The position numbers were made by a program, and so were the translations under genes. Below are positions 55,310 through 64,000 of a stretch of DNA of 64,000 nucleotides, piece by piece. A model generated the notes under the pieces. It did no database searches and was not told the origin of the DNA. It saw only the letters and a list, made by a program, of their open reading frames with translations. Source of the stretch: Perognathus longimembris pacificus (taxonomy: Eukaryota; Chordata; Mammalia; Rodentia; Heteromyidae). The DNA lies in contig NC_063167.1 of the NCBI RefSeq assembly GCF_023159225.1, positions 16,371,360 to 16,435,359 on the forward strand, given 5' to 3'. Each line of letters opens with the position of its first letter. Position 1 is the stretch's first letter.

Positions 55310-55954
55310 TGGTGTGCACTGGCTTCAATTTTCCTTTTCCCATTCTCTATTGAACCCAGTGTGAGAGATTAATCCCCTCCACTACAATGAAACAAGTCTA
55401 GTCTAAATCACGAGTGACCTTCACATTGAATCCTATGGTTAGTTTTCAGTCCCATCTCACTTGGCTCCTATTTAAACCTCCATTTAACAGAATTGTTCAC
55501 TCATTCTTCATCTGGTTCTAAGACACTCTGCTCTCATGGGTTTCCCACTTCTTTATGGTCACTCTAGATCCTCACCTCCTTTTCAGCCTCTAAAGGTTGA
55601 GTATCCAGGGCTCCAGCGTGAGGTCTCTTTCCTCTGCCTGCACTCCCCCTTCAACAATCTCTTCATTCCCACACCTTCAGATCTCGTACTGGTCCGTCCA
55701 TCTCCAGATCTGTCTCCAGCCAGGCCTCTCTTCTCCCTTGCAGACTCATGTGTCCCAAACCTGGATTTGTAATCCACTGATTGTATCCATTTCACTGTCC
55801 CTCATCTGACACTAGAGTGCCCATTTCAGACTTAAAAACTAGTCCAAAAGTGAGCTTCAGATACTACCCCAACACATCTGGTCTTCTTTTATTACTTGGC
55901 AATTCTTTTCTTTCAGTTACTCAACCGAAACCCTGCTTTTCCTTTCCTCCACAG
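55310..55954 (+). mobile_element. Degraded ancient LINE-like sequence
   Basis: Pyrimidine-rich text such as CTTCTCCCTTGCAGACTCATGTGTCCC and CACTGTCCCTCATCTGAC resembles old non-L1 LINEs seen in all mammals. Family and limits are uncertain. Confidence 0.35.
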
Positions 55955-57064
55955 GCCCTCTTCAATGTCATCATCCCGGATCACCAAGCAGAGGCCTTTT
56001 CTCCTCCCCGCCTGGCACCCTCCGGTTCTGTGGACCAGCTTGTGGAAGGGCTTCTGGGTGGCCTCTCTCGATGGGATGCAGAACACTTCCTGTTCATTGC
56101 TGAGCATGGCTACCTCTATGAGCACAACTTTGCCTTCTTCCCTGGCTTCCCTTTGGCCCTTCTGGTGGGATCTGAACTGTTGAGACCCTTGAGGGGCCTA
56201 CTGAGCCAGCGGAGTTGCCTGCTGATTACAGTAGCATTGCTCAACTCCTTGTTCTCGGTGCTGGCTGCAGTCACACTTCACGACCTGGGCTGTCTGGTTT
56301 TGCACTGTCCCCGCCAAGCTTTTTATGCAGCACTGCTCTTCAGCCTGAGCCCCGCCAATGTTTTTCTGGCAGCCGGCTATTCAGAAGCTTTGTTTGCCCT
56401 CCTGACCTTCAGTGCCATGGGGCAACTGGAAAGGGGCCGAGGCTGGACTAGCGGGTTCCTTTTTGCTCTTGCTACTGGGGTACGCTCCAATGGGCTGGTC
56501 AGTGTCGGCTTCCTTCTGCATTCTCAGTGTCGAGACTTTTTTTCTTCTTTCATGGTGCTGAGCCCCGTGAGACAGTTCTGTAAGCTGACAGCCTCTCTGT
56601 GCCTGTCAGTGCTCACACTTAGCCTTCCCTTTGCCATCTTTCAGTATTATGCCTACACCCAGTTCTGTATACCAGGCTCTTCTCACTCCATTCCTGAGCC
56701 CTTGGTGCAGCTAGCTGTGGACAAGGGTTACCGGATCCCAGAGGGAAATCCGCCACCGTGGTGTGCTTGGGGCTTTCCTCTCATATACAGCTACATCCAG
56801 GATGTCTACTGGAATGTTGGCTTTCTGAGATACTATGAGCTCAAACAGGTGCCTAATTTTTTACTGGCTGCACCTATGGCTATATTGGTGGCCTTGGCAA
56901 TCTGGATGTACGTGACCACCCATCCTTGGCTCTGCCTTACACTTGGGCTGCAAAGGAACAGGGACGATAAACCCCATCCTGGCTTCCTCAGTCCGCAGGT
57001 GTTTGTGTACCTGGTCCATGCTGCCACGCTGCTGCTCTTTGGAGGACTGTGCATGCATGTTCAG
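55955..57064 (+). CDS. PIGV: PIGV main coding exon
   Basis: 1,110-nt exon (370 codons, phase 0 at both ends) starting [15 protein letters not shown] after TTCCTCCACAG and ending LCMHVQ before GTGAGG. It encodes most of the enzyme: the lumenal [20 protein letters not shown] motif and [10 protein letters not shown], both hallmarks of the PIG-V/Gpi18 (GT76) family, then [21 protein letters not shown] and several hydrophobic membrane helices. WDAEHF includes the acidic residues expected near the active site. Compared with human, the residue before WDAEHF is Arg instead of His. The open frame continues upstream to 55781, but the acceptor and homology place the exon start at 55955. Confidence 0.97.
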
Positions 57065-58759
57065 GTGAGGTGGGCTCCCACCCGGGTAAGGATGAGGATA
57101 CCGGAAAAACCCCAGGGGCAGGGGGGACTCTCGGCTCACATCTCCTGTTTGAGTGACCTGTACTTAATTTGATCATTCAACTCTTTGAACTTTTTCTTTG
57201 TTCCAAATCCTGGGTCAGAATTCTGAGGATGAAGCACAAATAACAAAACCATTGCCTTGGTGAGCTTTGTGGTATAAGTGGGGAGATATACATTGAACAG
57301 ATACAACTATAATACAGCAGGATAGAAGGCTAGCTGGTTTGAGGTTAATTTAAAAAAAAAAAAAAAGACGTTGGATGCTAGAGGCTCATGTCTGTAAATC
57401 TAACTAAGCAGGAGGCTTAGTCTGGCCAGTCTGGCCAGGAATGTCCATGAGACTCTTACCTCCAATTAACTACCCCAAAAGCCAGAAATGGAGCTGTGGC
57501 TTAAGTGGTAGAACACTAGGCTGTAGCACACAGGTTTCAGGACTAGCACAAAAAATAGCCAAACTGGGGTTGGAAATGTGGCTTAGTGGTAGAGTGCTCG
57601 CCTAGTATGCATAAAGCCCTGGGTTCCATTCCTTAGTACCACATAAACAGAAAAAGCCAGACATGGTGCTGTGGATCAAGTGGTAGAGTGCTAGCCTTGA
57701 GCAAAATTTGCTCAGGGACAGTGCCCAGGACTGGCAAAAACAAAAAAAAGGCCTAGGACAATTAGGAGTTCAAGAGTTGGTACCAGCGCACTCTCCCCAA
57801 AATGATCAAAAAGGGCTTGAGGCACGGCTGAGTACAAACCCCAGTACTACCACGCCTCAAAAAAAATGAACTTTATAAAAAGCAGAGAAGGAAGGCACAT
57901 TCTAGGAAGGCAGGGGGCACACGCAGAGACACGATCTGTTTTGACTGAAGTGTAGGAACAAGCACTGAGGACATCTGGAGACCCTGAGGAATCAAACCCA
58001 GGGCTCCATGCATGCTAGGCAAGCACTCCACCACTAAGCTACATCCCAGCCTGTTGTTTTTAATCTTGGGCATTGCATCCTAGTTCCCCCCCCCTTTTGT
58101 CTGAGGTAGGGACTCAAACCTGATGCTTTTGCTCATTGGCTGGTGCTCTACCAATTGGAACATACCTTCTAACCCTGCCAAGGAAGTTTTTTGACTCCAG
58201 GCTTAGCATCTTCCTGTTGTAGGCATACATTGGTGGGTTGTGAAGTTCTCAAAGCTGTGTTCATGAGAGGCACCTGGGAAATAGAAAGTGGCATTCTATG
58301 CAGTGTCAGCCAAGCACAGCTTCCAAAGTGGGTGAGGTTGGCTGTTTGAGGCTTAGTGACTTAGCTGTTAACTTCCCTAGTAGGAGAAAGGTTGAACTAG
58401 CAGGTCTGCTGTTCCTTTTCCTCTTCTGAGTCATCTTTGTGCCATAAAGAAGCTTCCTTAGATTCCTAAGCTCTGGGTTACAGTTCACTGGCTCTGAGCT
58501 AAAATCAGACCCAAGAGTTTTTAGTATTGGCCTAGTATGCTAATTAGCCTGAGACTATGCTTGCTTATAACACAGGTTGCCTGGCTATTGCCATACACAT
58601 CTTTAAAAGGCAGATCCTCTGCTCTGCTGAATTGTTTTTCTGGCACAACCTACTTCTAGTCATGGGGCCGTAGACCAACCAGCAACAAAGAGGCTCATAG
58701 GCTGGTGCAACTTGACATTCTAATAACTATGTGGGTTTTCCCCTTCTTATGATTTCTAG
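57065..58759 (+). other. PIGV last intron
   Basis: 1.7-kb intron with a chimeric SINE (57366-57560), a dimeric SINE (57565-57750), degraded minus-strand ID-like copies (about 57960-58050 and 58085-58185) and ~570 bp of unique sequence before the acceptor TTTCTAG. Confidence 0.85.
57366..57750 (+). repeat. Chimeric SINE (57366-57560) and dimeric SINE (57565-57750)
   Basis: The first lacks part of its linker and ends TTCAGGACTAGCAC. The second is near full length (GGTTGGAAATGTGGC...). Confidence 0.8.
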
Positions 58760-59041
58760 GTTCTCACCAGGTTTTTGGGCTCCTCCACTCCTGTTGTGTA
58801 CTGGTTTGCAGCTCACCTGCTTCAGGATCAAGAGCCACTACTGAGATCCTTAGAATCAGTATCTACAACACCCTGTTCAGAAGACTTCCCACCAGGACAA
58901 AAGCTCCCCAGAAATTCTATCATGGTACTCTTATACAACTGGAAAACCTGTTCTGCAGTTACACGATACATCTTAGGCTACTTCCTGACTTACTGGCTCC
59001 TGGGACTGCTCCTACACTGCAACTTCCTGCCTTGGACATGA
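58760..59041 (+). CDS. PIGV: PIGV last coding exon
   Basis: 282 nt encoding [20 protein letters not shown]... to ...[11 protein letters not shown] with a TGA stop at 59039-59041. It gives the C-terminal lumenal loop and the final membrane helix ([17 protein letters not shown]). The terminal NFLPWT is identical to human. Confidence 0.97.
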   Translation, partial: VLTRFLGSSTPVVYWFAAHLLQDQEPLLRSLESVSTTPCSEDFPPGQKLPRNSIMVLLYNWKTCSAVTRYILGYFLTYWLLGLLLHCNFLPWT

Positions 59042-59549
59042 CCTGGAATCCCAGGGGACAAGCTGGAAGCCCAGTTAACTCAGGGTTCAAAAGTTAAGAC
59101 ACACTGGGACTGCGTACCCTTGGGGGCATTGGTTTTGTCCTTTACAATCAGTGTCTGTTATCTCTGCTTGTCCTCTTTGTCTTTCTCTCTCTGTTTCTGT
59201 TTCTGTGTCTGTCTGTCTCTGTCTGACTCTGTCTGTCTGTCTTTCTCTCTGTAGGAATAGAAGAAACATGAGCCACTACAGAAACCCTTCTGGTCTGGCT
59301 AGGGCAAGTTACAGAGTAGTAACTGTTTTCACTGTAAGTGGAGCTATATCTTATTCTAACTCTCAAGTATTGGTCTAGCTGACCAACAGAGCAGACAAAC
59401 TGACCCACATGTGACTTTCAATTCAAGTCTGCTTCATCAAAGGCTCTAGCTGAGAGGCTGGTGATAGTTCATACAAAATGGCGCAGGCCTGAACAGTGTG
59501 GTGGCAGTGGGAAAATGGGACCATCTTCTCTAAACGGGACATTGGTTTT
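59042..59549 (+). other. PIGV: PIGV 3'UTR / 3' flank
   Basis: About 500 bp after the stop codon. It contains a CTGT/CTCT-rich tract (59180-59255) and no AATAAA or ATTAAA. The first ATTAAA after the stop lies at 60040-60045, beyond two SINEs, so the transcript end is unresolved. Confidence 0.55.
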
Positions 59550-60018
59550 TTTTGTTGTTGTTTTTTTTTTGGTGCCAGTTCTGGCGCTTGGACTCAGGGC
59601 CTGAGCACTGTCCCTGGCTTCTTCTTGCTCAAGGCTAGCACTCTACCACTTGAGCCACAGCGCCACTTCTGGTCATTGTCTATATATGTGGTGCTGGGGA
59701 ATCGAACCCTGGGCTTCATGTATACAAGGCAAGCACTCTTGCCACTAGGCTATATTCCCAGCCCTAAACTGGACATTGTTTTTGAAGATTTTTTTGTTGT
59801 TGTTGGTCATGGGGCTTGAACTCTGCCTGGGCACTGTCCCTGAGCTCTTCAGCTAAGGTTAGCACTCTCCCACTTGACCCACAATGCCACCTCCAGTTTT
59901 CTGGTGGTTAATTAGAGATAAGAGTCTCATGGACTTTCCTGCCTGGGATGGCTTTGAACTGTAACCCTCAGATCTCAGCCTCTTGAATAGCTAGGCCTGA
60001 GCCATCAGCACCCAACCT
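59550..60018 (-). repeat. Dimeric SINE (59550-59767) and chimeric SINE (59788-60018)
   Basis: The dimeric copy is flanked by AAACGGGACATTG and AAACTGGACATTG, a target duplication with one mismatch. The chimeric copy ends GAGCCATCAGCACCCAACC. Confidence 0.85.
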
Positions 60019-60169
60019 GAAGATATTTTTTGACAGCAAATTAAACAATTCTTAGTTACATTTGCATTGAATTATAGTTTAAAAATAATAGAGGGTAGTA
60101 GGTAGAGTCAGGTGGTAGAGTGTATGAAATCCTAGTTATTGATCCATAGCATGAAAAAAAATCCATAAT

Positions 60170-60395
60170 AGCTGGGTGCTGTAAGCTACTCAGAAGACAA
60201 AGATCTGAAGATCACAGTTCAAAGCCTGTCCTGGTAGGAAAGTTCTTTTGAGACTCTTTATGTCCAATTAACCACCCCAAAAAAGCTGCAAGTGGAGCTG
60301 TGGTGCAAATGGTACAACTCTAGTCTTGAGCCAAAAGCTCAGGGACAGTACATAGGCCCTGAGTTCAAGCCCCAGGATCAGCACACACATTTAAA
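60170..60395 (+). repeat. Chimeric SINE
   Basis: GCTGGGTGCTGTAAGCTACTCAG... to ...CAAGCCCCAGGATCAGC; head shortened. Confidence 0.78.
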
Positions 60396-62156
60396 AAAAA
60401 CCAAAAACTGATAAAAAATAAAAATCATTTGAAAAAAGTCAAGCTGAAAATGTAGTAGGAGCCCTACATTCTAATCCTCTCAGTAAAAACTGTATTTACC
60501 TGTAGTCAGCCTGGTCTAGTCTCACAGCCTTAGTTGCAGCCTTTGAAACTAGGGAAGCGCTGTTGCTCCTTGGAGGGTGCCTTATACATAGAATTATCCC
60601 AGTCTAAATACTTACGTGGAGGCACAAACATGATTCTAGAGGAAAGTATCCCCTATTTCTCCCTTTAGGAGTTAGAAGAAATCCTTTCATCCCTGGGTAT
60701 AACTCTGAGGGAGTAACTAGTGACAGAAAGCAGTGACACCCAGAGAATAAGGTCAGAGGAAGAGATACAGCAATGTAGACCCCACGTGGAGCCCCATTCT
60801 GCTTCCTAGCTGCCCCCCATCTGGTAGTGAGCCTATCACTAATGGTAGTAGGATCCCTGGGCCAGGTAGGAGTTTGGCTTTGTATCTTAGCCTGACATTC
60901 CAGTAAGTGTACTCTTCAAAGCAGATGGGCAATCGGCAGCAACTTCTGGAGAGCCTGAGAGTTGGAATTTTGGACACACTCCCTCCAACCGTGACAGAAA
61001 GCTCAACTTGCCAGCCGAAGGGAAGCTCCTGGCAGAGGCCCAGCTCTGTCTGTGGGAGCCTCCAGCCAGCCTGGCCAATGAACACTCCTCCCCATTGCTG
61101 CCGCCGACGCTGCCCGCACACAGCCAAGCATTTGGGCCAGAGTCAAATGCTTCTGAAAATGTACACACAGATTGGGGCAGCCCTCTGCCTTCTGCCAAGA
61201 CACCGAGTGCCCTTCTTGGCAAAAGATGATCACCCTTCCCTGGGTTCCTCCAGCTGGCAGAAACTGTGCCCTCTCGCCGCCAACAGCTGCACATCCAGGG
61301 ACTTGCAGCCTGTGTGGGAGGAGCGGGGGTCCCCTTTCTACTTGGCTCTCTCTTGCCAAAGTAGGAGCACTAGGTTCTTTGCTCTCCACTTCTCTTTACC
61401 TCCTTAGAGGAGTGATCAGGACTGATGGTTCCCCTATTGGAAGAGGTGACTCATGTCCCAGTGTCTGTGATTTCCCTGCTCTGGCATTTGCAGCCTAGTT
61501 GTTCCATGAGCTTGCTCATTTCCCAGAAATCCTACACCTGAAGACCCCAGGTAGGTGGACACACCTAGTATGACCTGGACAAAGACCAGTTTTTCTCTGA
61601 CCTTGGAAGGAGGTCTAGTTTCTGTTCTTTAAGGATCTAAGGAGTGGGCTGACTTTATGGCCAGCAGCTGTCCTTTTATCATCCTATTAGCAGTCTTTAA
61701 TAGTCTGGGAGAGGGACATGAAGGGCCCAAGACAGGAAGCTTCCTGTTTACCCCGAGGTCTAACAATGCCGCAGCTGGGTTGGGCGGCTACGATTTCAGA
61801 GAAAAGTCATTTCCTTCTGAGACCCTGCTAAAACAGAAACCAGACACTTCTTGTACCTAGAAGTACATGGCTCTTTGTTCTTTAATGAAGGTGGGAGGAG
61901 AGGGAGGGCCTGACATGTCTTTACCAGTCCCCTGGGTGGGGGGGGAGTCACTTATTCTTAACTGACAGACCCTCTCCATCCAAAAATATAATGTGCAGGC
62001 TCAAGAGATTCTAAATCCTTGGGTCCTTTCGGCAATTGTTTATTATCATCTACTTCAGAGAACTAAGGACTCAGCTATGGCTCCTGTCCTCAAATAACTG
62101 TCTAACAAGTTCCTAGAAGATATACTTTCTATGTAAAAGAAAGTAGTAAATTCTGG
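60396..62156. other. Intergenic unique block, possible regulatory DNA
   Basis: 1.76 kb with no SINE recognised. 60880-61500 is GC-richer, with overlapping open frames on both strands and an AP-1 site TGACTCA at 61448-61454. It has no splice structure or protein motif, so it is not called a gene. It lies downstream of PIGV toward the expected next gene. Confidence 0.4.
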
Positions 62157-62600
62157 GCTGGGGCGATGGCCTAGTGGCAAGATTGCTTGCCTCATATACA
62201 TGAGGCCCTGGGTTCGCACCACATATATAGAAAATGGCCAGAAGTGGCACTGTGGCTCAAGTGGCAGAGTGCTATCCCTGAACAAAAAAAAAAAGCCAGG
62301 GACAGTCCTCAGGCCCTGAGTTCAAGGCCCAGGACTGGCAAAAAATAAATAAATAAATAAATTCTGAGAAGTAAAAGCCAGTGGCTCACACCTGTATTCC
62401 TAGCTGCTCAGAAGGCTGAGATCTGAGGATTGCAGTTCAAAGCCAGCCCAGGCAGGAAAGTGTTAAGAGTCTTAGCTCCTAAACTACCAAAAAAATCTGG
62501 GAGTGTATCAGCGGCGGAAGTGGTAGAGGGCTAGCCTTGTGCACAAAAGCTCAGGGACAGCGACCAGGCAGAGTTCAATTCCCAGGACCAGCAAAAAAAC
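62157..62600 (+). repeat. Dimeric SINE (62157-62350) and chimeric SINE (62368-62600)
   Basis: The dimeric copy has a 15-bp internal gap around CCTGGGTTCGCACC and an (AAAT)n tail; TAAATTCTG is present on both sides. Confidence 0.82.
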
Positions 62601-62919
62601 AAAACAGGAGGGAGTAATAGAGTTTTATTTTTTTTAAGTCAAAGCACATTGTGTATACATACGGAAATGTCATCATGAAACCCTTACTGTATACAATAAA
62701 TACCAAAAAATACATGAGAAGATTGCATAAATTATATGCGAACGTTATGTCATTTCATATATATAAAAAAATGAACATCTGTAATTTTGATCCTTCCAGA
62801 GCCCTGGAACCAATCCTCTAGAGACCAAAGAACAGCTGTATCTTCCACCTCAGAGGTTTGATGATTATAACATCTTCGTGGGTGCTTGTGAGAATGCAAT
62901 GTTAGCACATGGTTATTTG
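62601..62919. other. AT-rich stretch, possible L1 tail
   Basis: 62620-62780 (ACGGAAATGTCATCATGAAACCC) resembles text found near rodent L1 3' ends. Not certain. Confidence 0.3.
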
Positions 62920-63165
62920 TTTATTTCTTGTGCCACTTCTGGAGCTTGAACTCAGGGCTTGGGCACTGTCCCTGAGCTTTTCTGCTCAAGGCTAACACTC
63001 TTCCAGTTAAGCCACAGCACCACTTCTGGCTTTTTGTTAGTTGCACAGTTGGAGATAAGAGCCTCACAGACTTTCCTGCCTGTCTTGTTTTAAACCGTAA
63101 TCCTCAGATCTTAGCCACCTGAGTAGCTAGGATTACTGGTGTCTGTCACTGGCACCTGTGCACAT
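62920..63165 (-). repeat. Chimeric SINE
   Basis: GTGCCACTTCTGGAGCTTGAAC... to ...GTCACTGGCACCTG. Confidence 0.82.
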
Positions 63166-63202
63166 AGATACTTAGAATAATGTCATCAAAAGACTAGATA
63201 AG

Positions 63203-63410
63203 GGCTGGGAATATGGCCTAGTGGCAAGAGTGTTTGCCTCATATACATGAAGCCCTGAGTTCGATTCCCCAGCACCACATATGTAGAAAATGGCCAGAAG
63301 TGGCGCTGTGGCTCAAGTGGCAGAGTGCTAGCCTTGAGCAAAAAGAAGCCAGGGGCAGTGCTGAGGCCCTGAGTCCAAGGCCCAGGACTGGCAAAAAAAA
63401 AAAGAAAAAA
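63203..63410 (+). repeat. Dimeric SINE with target duplication
   Basis: Full length and very close to the family consensus; AAAAGACTAGATA flanks both sides. One of the youngest copies here. Confidence 0.9.
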
Positions 63411-63439
63411 AAGACTAGATACATTTTGTGACATGTTAA

Positions 63440-63646
63440 AGCTCTCATGGACTTTCCTGCCCATGCTAGCTTTGAACTGTGATCCTCAGATCTCAGCCTC
63501 CTGAGTAGCTAGGATTACAGGTATGAGCCATCAACTCCAATTAACCACCTGAAAACCGGAAGTGGTGCTGTGGCTCAAGTAGAACACTAGCCTTGAGCTG
63601 AAGAGCTCAGGGACAATGCCTAGGCCCAGAGCTCAAGCCCCAAGAC
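63440..63646. repeat. Chimeric SINE with its 5' half inverted
   Basis: 63440-63533 is the head in reverse complement (GCTCTCATGGACTTTCC... ...TATGAGCCATCA). 63533-63646 is the linker and tail in plus orientation (ACTCCAATTAACCACC... AGCTCAAGCCCCAAGAC). Together they add up to about one full element. Confidence 0.8.
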
Positions 63647-63670
63647 GGGGGGGGGGGGGGGGGGGGGGGG
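63647..63670 (+). repeat. G24 homopolymer
   Basis: 24 uninterrupted G at the 3' end of the inverted SINE. Length may be affected by sequencing or assembly error. Confidence 0.85.
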
Positions 63671-63907
63671 AGGTTCCCTTCTTGCTTATAGTCTGTGCAG
63701 GTTTGAGGAGCATGACCCATCCTATGGAGTCACTGTCTACTTTGTGCCTCTCCCTCTTTATTTAGCTCCTTCTGTCCTCTGCTTCCAGAGGGGCATACGG
63801 GCCCAAGCTGGAGGAGATTACCTTCCACTGGCTAAGATCGCAGGCTGGTGGCCACCTCTACTGCAAGAGAGGGGAAAGTACAGTTATGACAAATTATTTG
63901 TTTGTTT
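63671..63907. other. Intergenic unique stretch
   Basis: Nothing recognised. Confidence 0.5.
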
Positions 63908-64000
63908 TTTTGGCCAGTCCTGGGCCTTGGACTCAGGGCCTGAGCACTGTCCCTGGCTTCCTTTTGCTCAAGGCTAGCACTCTGCCACTTGAGCCACAGC
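63908..64000 (-). repeat. Dimeric SINE cut by the window end
   Basis: T-run, GGCCAGTCCTGGGCCTTGG... to GAGCCACAGC; the head unit lies beyond the window. Confidence 0.88.

Larger units (their letters stand above)
50688..55954 (+). other. PIGV intron before main coding exon
   Basis: 5.3-kb intron with many SINEs: a nested pair at 51224-51703, B1-type copies at 52062-52370, a dimeric SINE with an expanded tail at 52610-52912, and chimeric SINEs at 53155-53370, 53575-53800, 54645-54890 and 54900-55145. 55310-55954 has no SINE but reads like a degraded ancient LINE. Unique stretches are 50690-51220, 51705-52060, 52380-52609, 52913-53154, 53371-53574 and 53801-54183. Confidence 0.8.
47300..59549 (+). 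other. PIGV: PIGV gene
   Basis: PIGV is GPI mannosyltransferase II, a multi-pass ER membrane enzyme that transfers the second (alpha-1,6) mannose from dolichol-phosphate-mannose to the GPI-anchor precursor. Three coding exons join to 1,470 nt: 489 residues plus stop (human 493). A noncoding first exon is inferred in the CpG island, but its boundaries could not be fixed. The protein is colinear with human throughout. The 4-residue deficit lies mainly in the short loop [15 protein letters not shown], where human has a longer NNKTLEKPDLG-type loop. The gene is on the same strand as ARID1A, about 8 kb downstream, with its own CpG-island promoter. No poly(A) signal was found before the SINE at 59550. 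Confidence 0.96.

Noticed and set aside
55781..55954. Upstream extension of the PIGV frame
   Set aside because: The text is unlike PIGV and is preceded by a clear acceptor at 55954. The real start codon lies in the upstream exon at 50610.

Overview
The window is nuclear DNA from a placental mammal, almost certainly a rodent. It holds the 3' two-thirds of ARID1A (exons 5-20 in human numbering) followed by the complete coding part of PIGV. Both genes are on the + strand, in the same order as on human 1p36.11. The rodent call rests on dense ID-like and B1-like SINEs. Most copies fall into two modular families: (i) a dimeric tRNA-type SINE (ID-like head plus a second tRNA-like unit), called 'dimeric SINE' below, and (ii) a B1-like head joined to the same second unit, called 'chimeric SINE' below. 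This pairing recalls IDL-type elements of geomyoid rodents (kangaroo rats, pocket mice). That placement is an inference from memory, not a search.

Layout. 1-19,928: ARID1A intron 4, SINE-rich, with L1 fragments, one exon-like open segment, one protein-like open frame on the - strand and a ~200-bp inverted repeat. 19,929-39,105: ARID1A exons 5-20. All have AG/GT boundaries and keep phase. All but exons 17 and 20 match the human exon lengths I remember exactly. Exons 11-12 encode the ARID DNA-binding domain; exon 20 encodes the C-terminal BAF250 region and carries a ~1.3-kb 3'UTR. 39,106-46,180: intergenic repeats (SINEs, an L2 relic, a small tandem duplication). About 46,180-47,720: CpG island, the PIGV promoter. 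50,553-59,041: PIGV coding exons, predicting a 489-aa ER mannosyltransferase. 59,042-64,000: PIGV 3' flank, intergenic toward the next gene (ZDHHC18 in human, not reached).

The two genes are neighbours but unrelated in function. ARID1A is a DNA-binding subunit of the canonical BAF (SWI/SNF) chromatin remodeller in the nucleus. PIGV adds the second mannose to GPI-anchor precursors in the ER. Each appears to use its own promoter.

I found no novel gene system. The most interesting signals are structural: two and possibly three short retro-insertions that have target-site duplications but lack the element's 3' end or tail; two SINEs inserted in succession at one target site; a SINE with an inverted 5' half; an inverted repeat with a palindrome in one arm; a tandem (NAGNAG) acceptor at ARID1A exon 14; a preserved in-frame alternative acceptor in exon 18; and two unrecognised protein-like segments inside intron 4. 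Exon coordinates were read base by base. Repeat boundaries are by eye, usually within about 10 bp.
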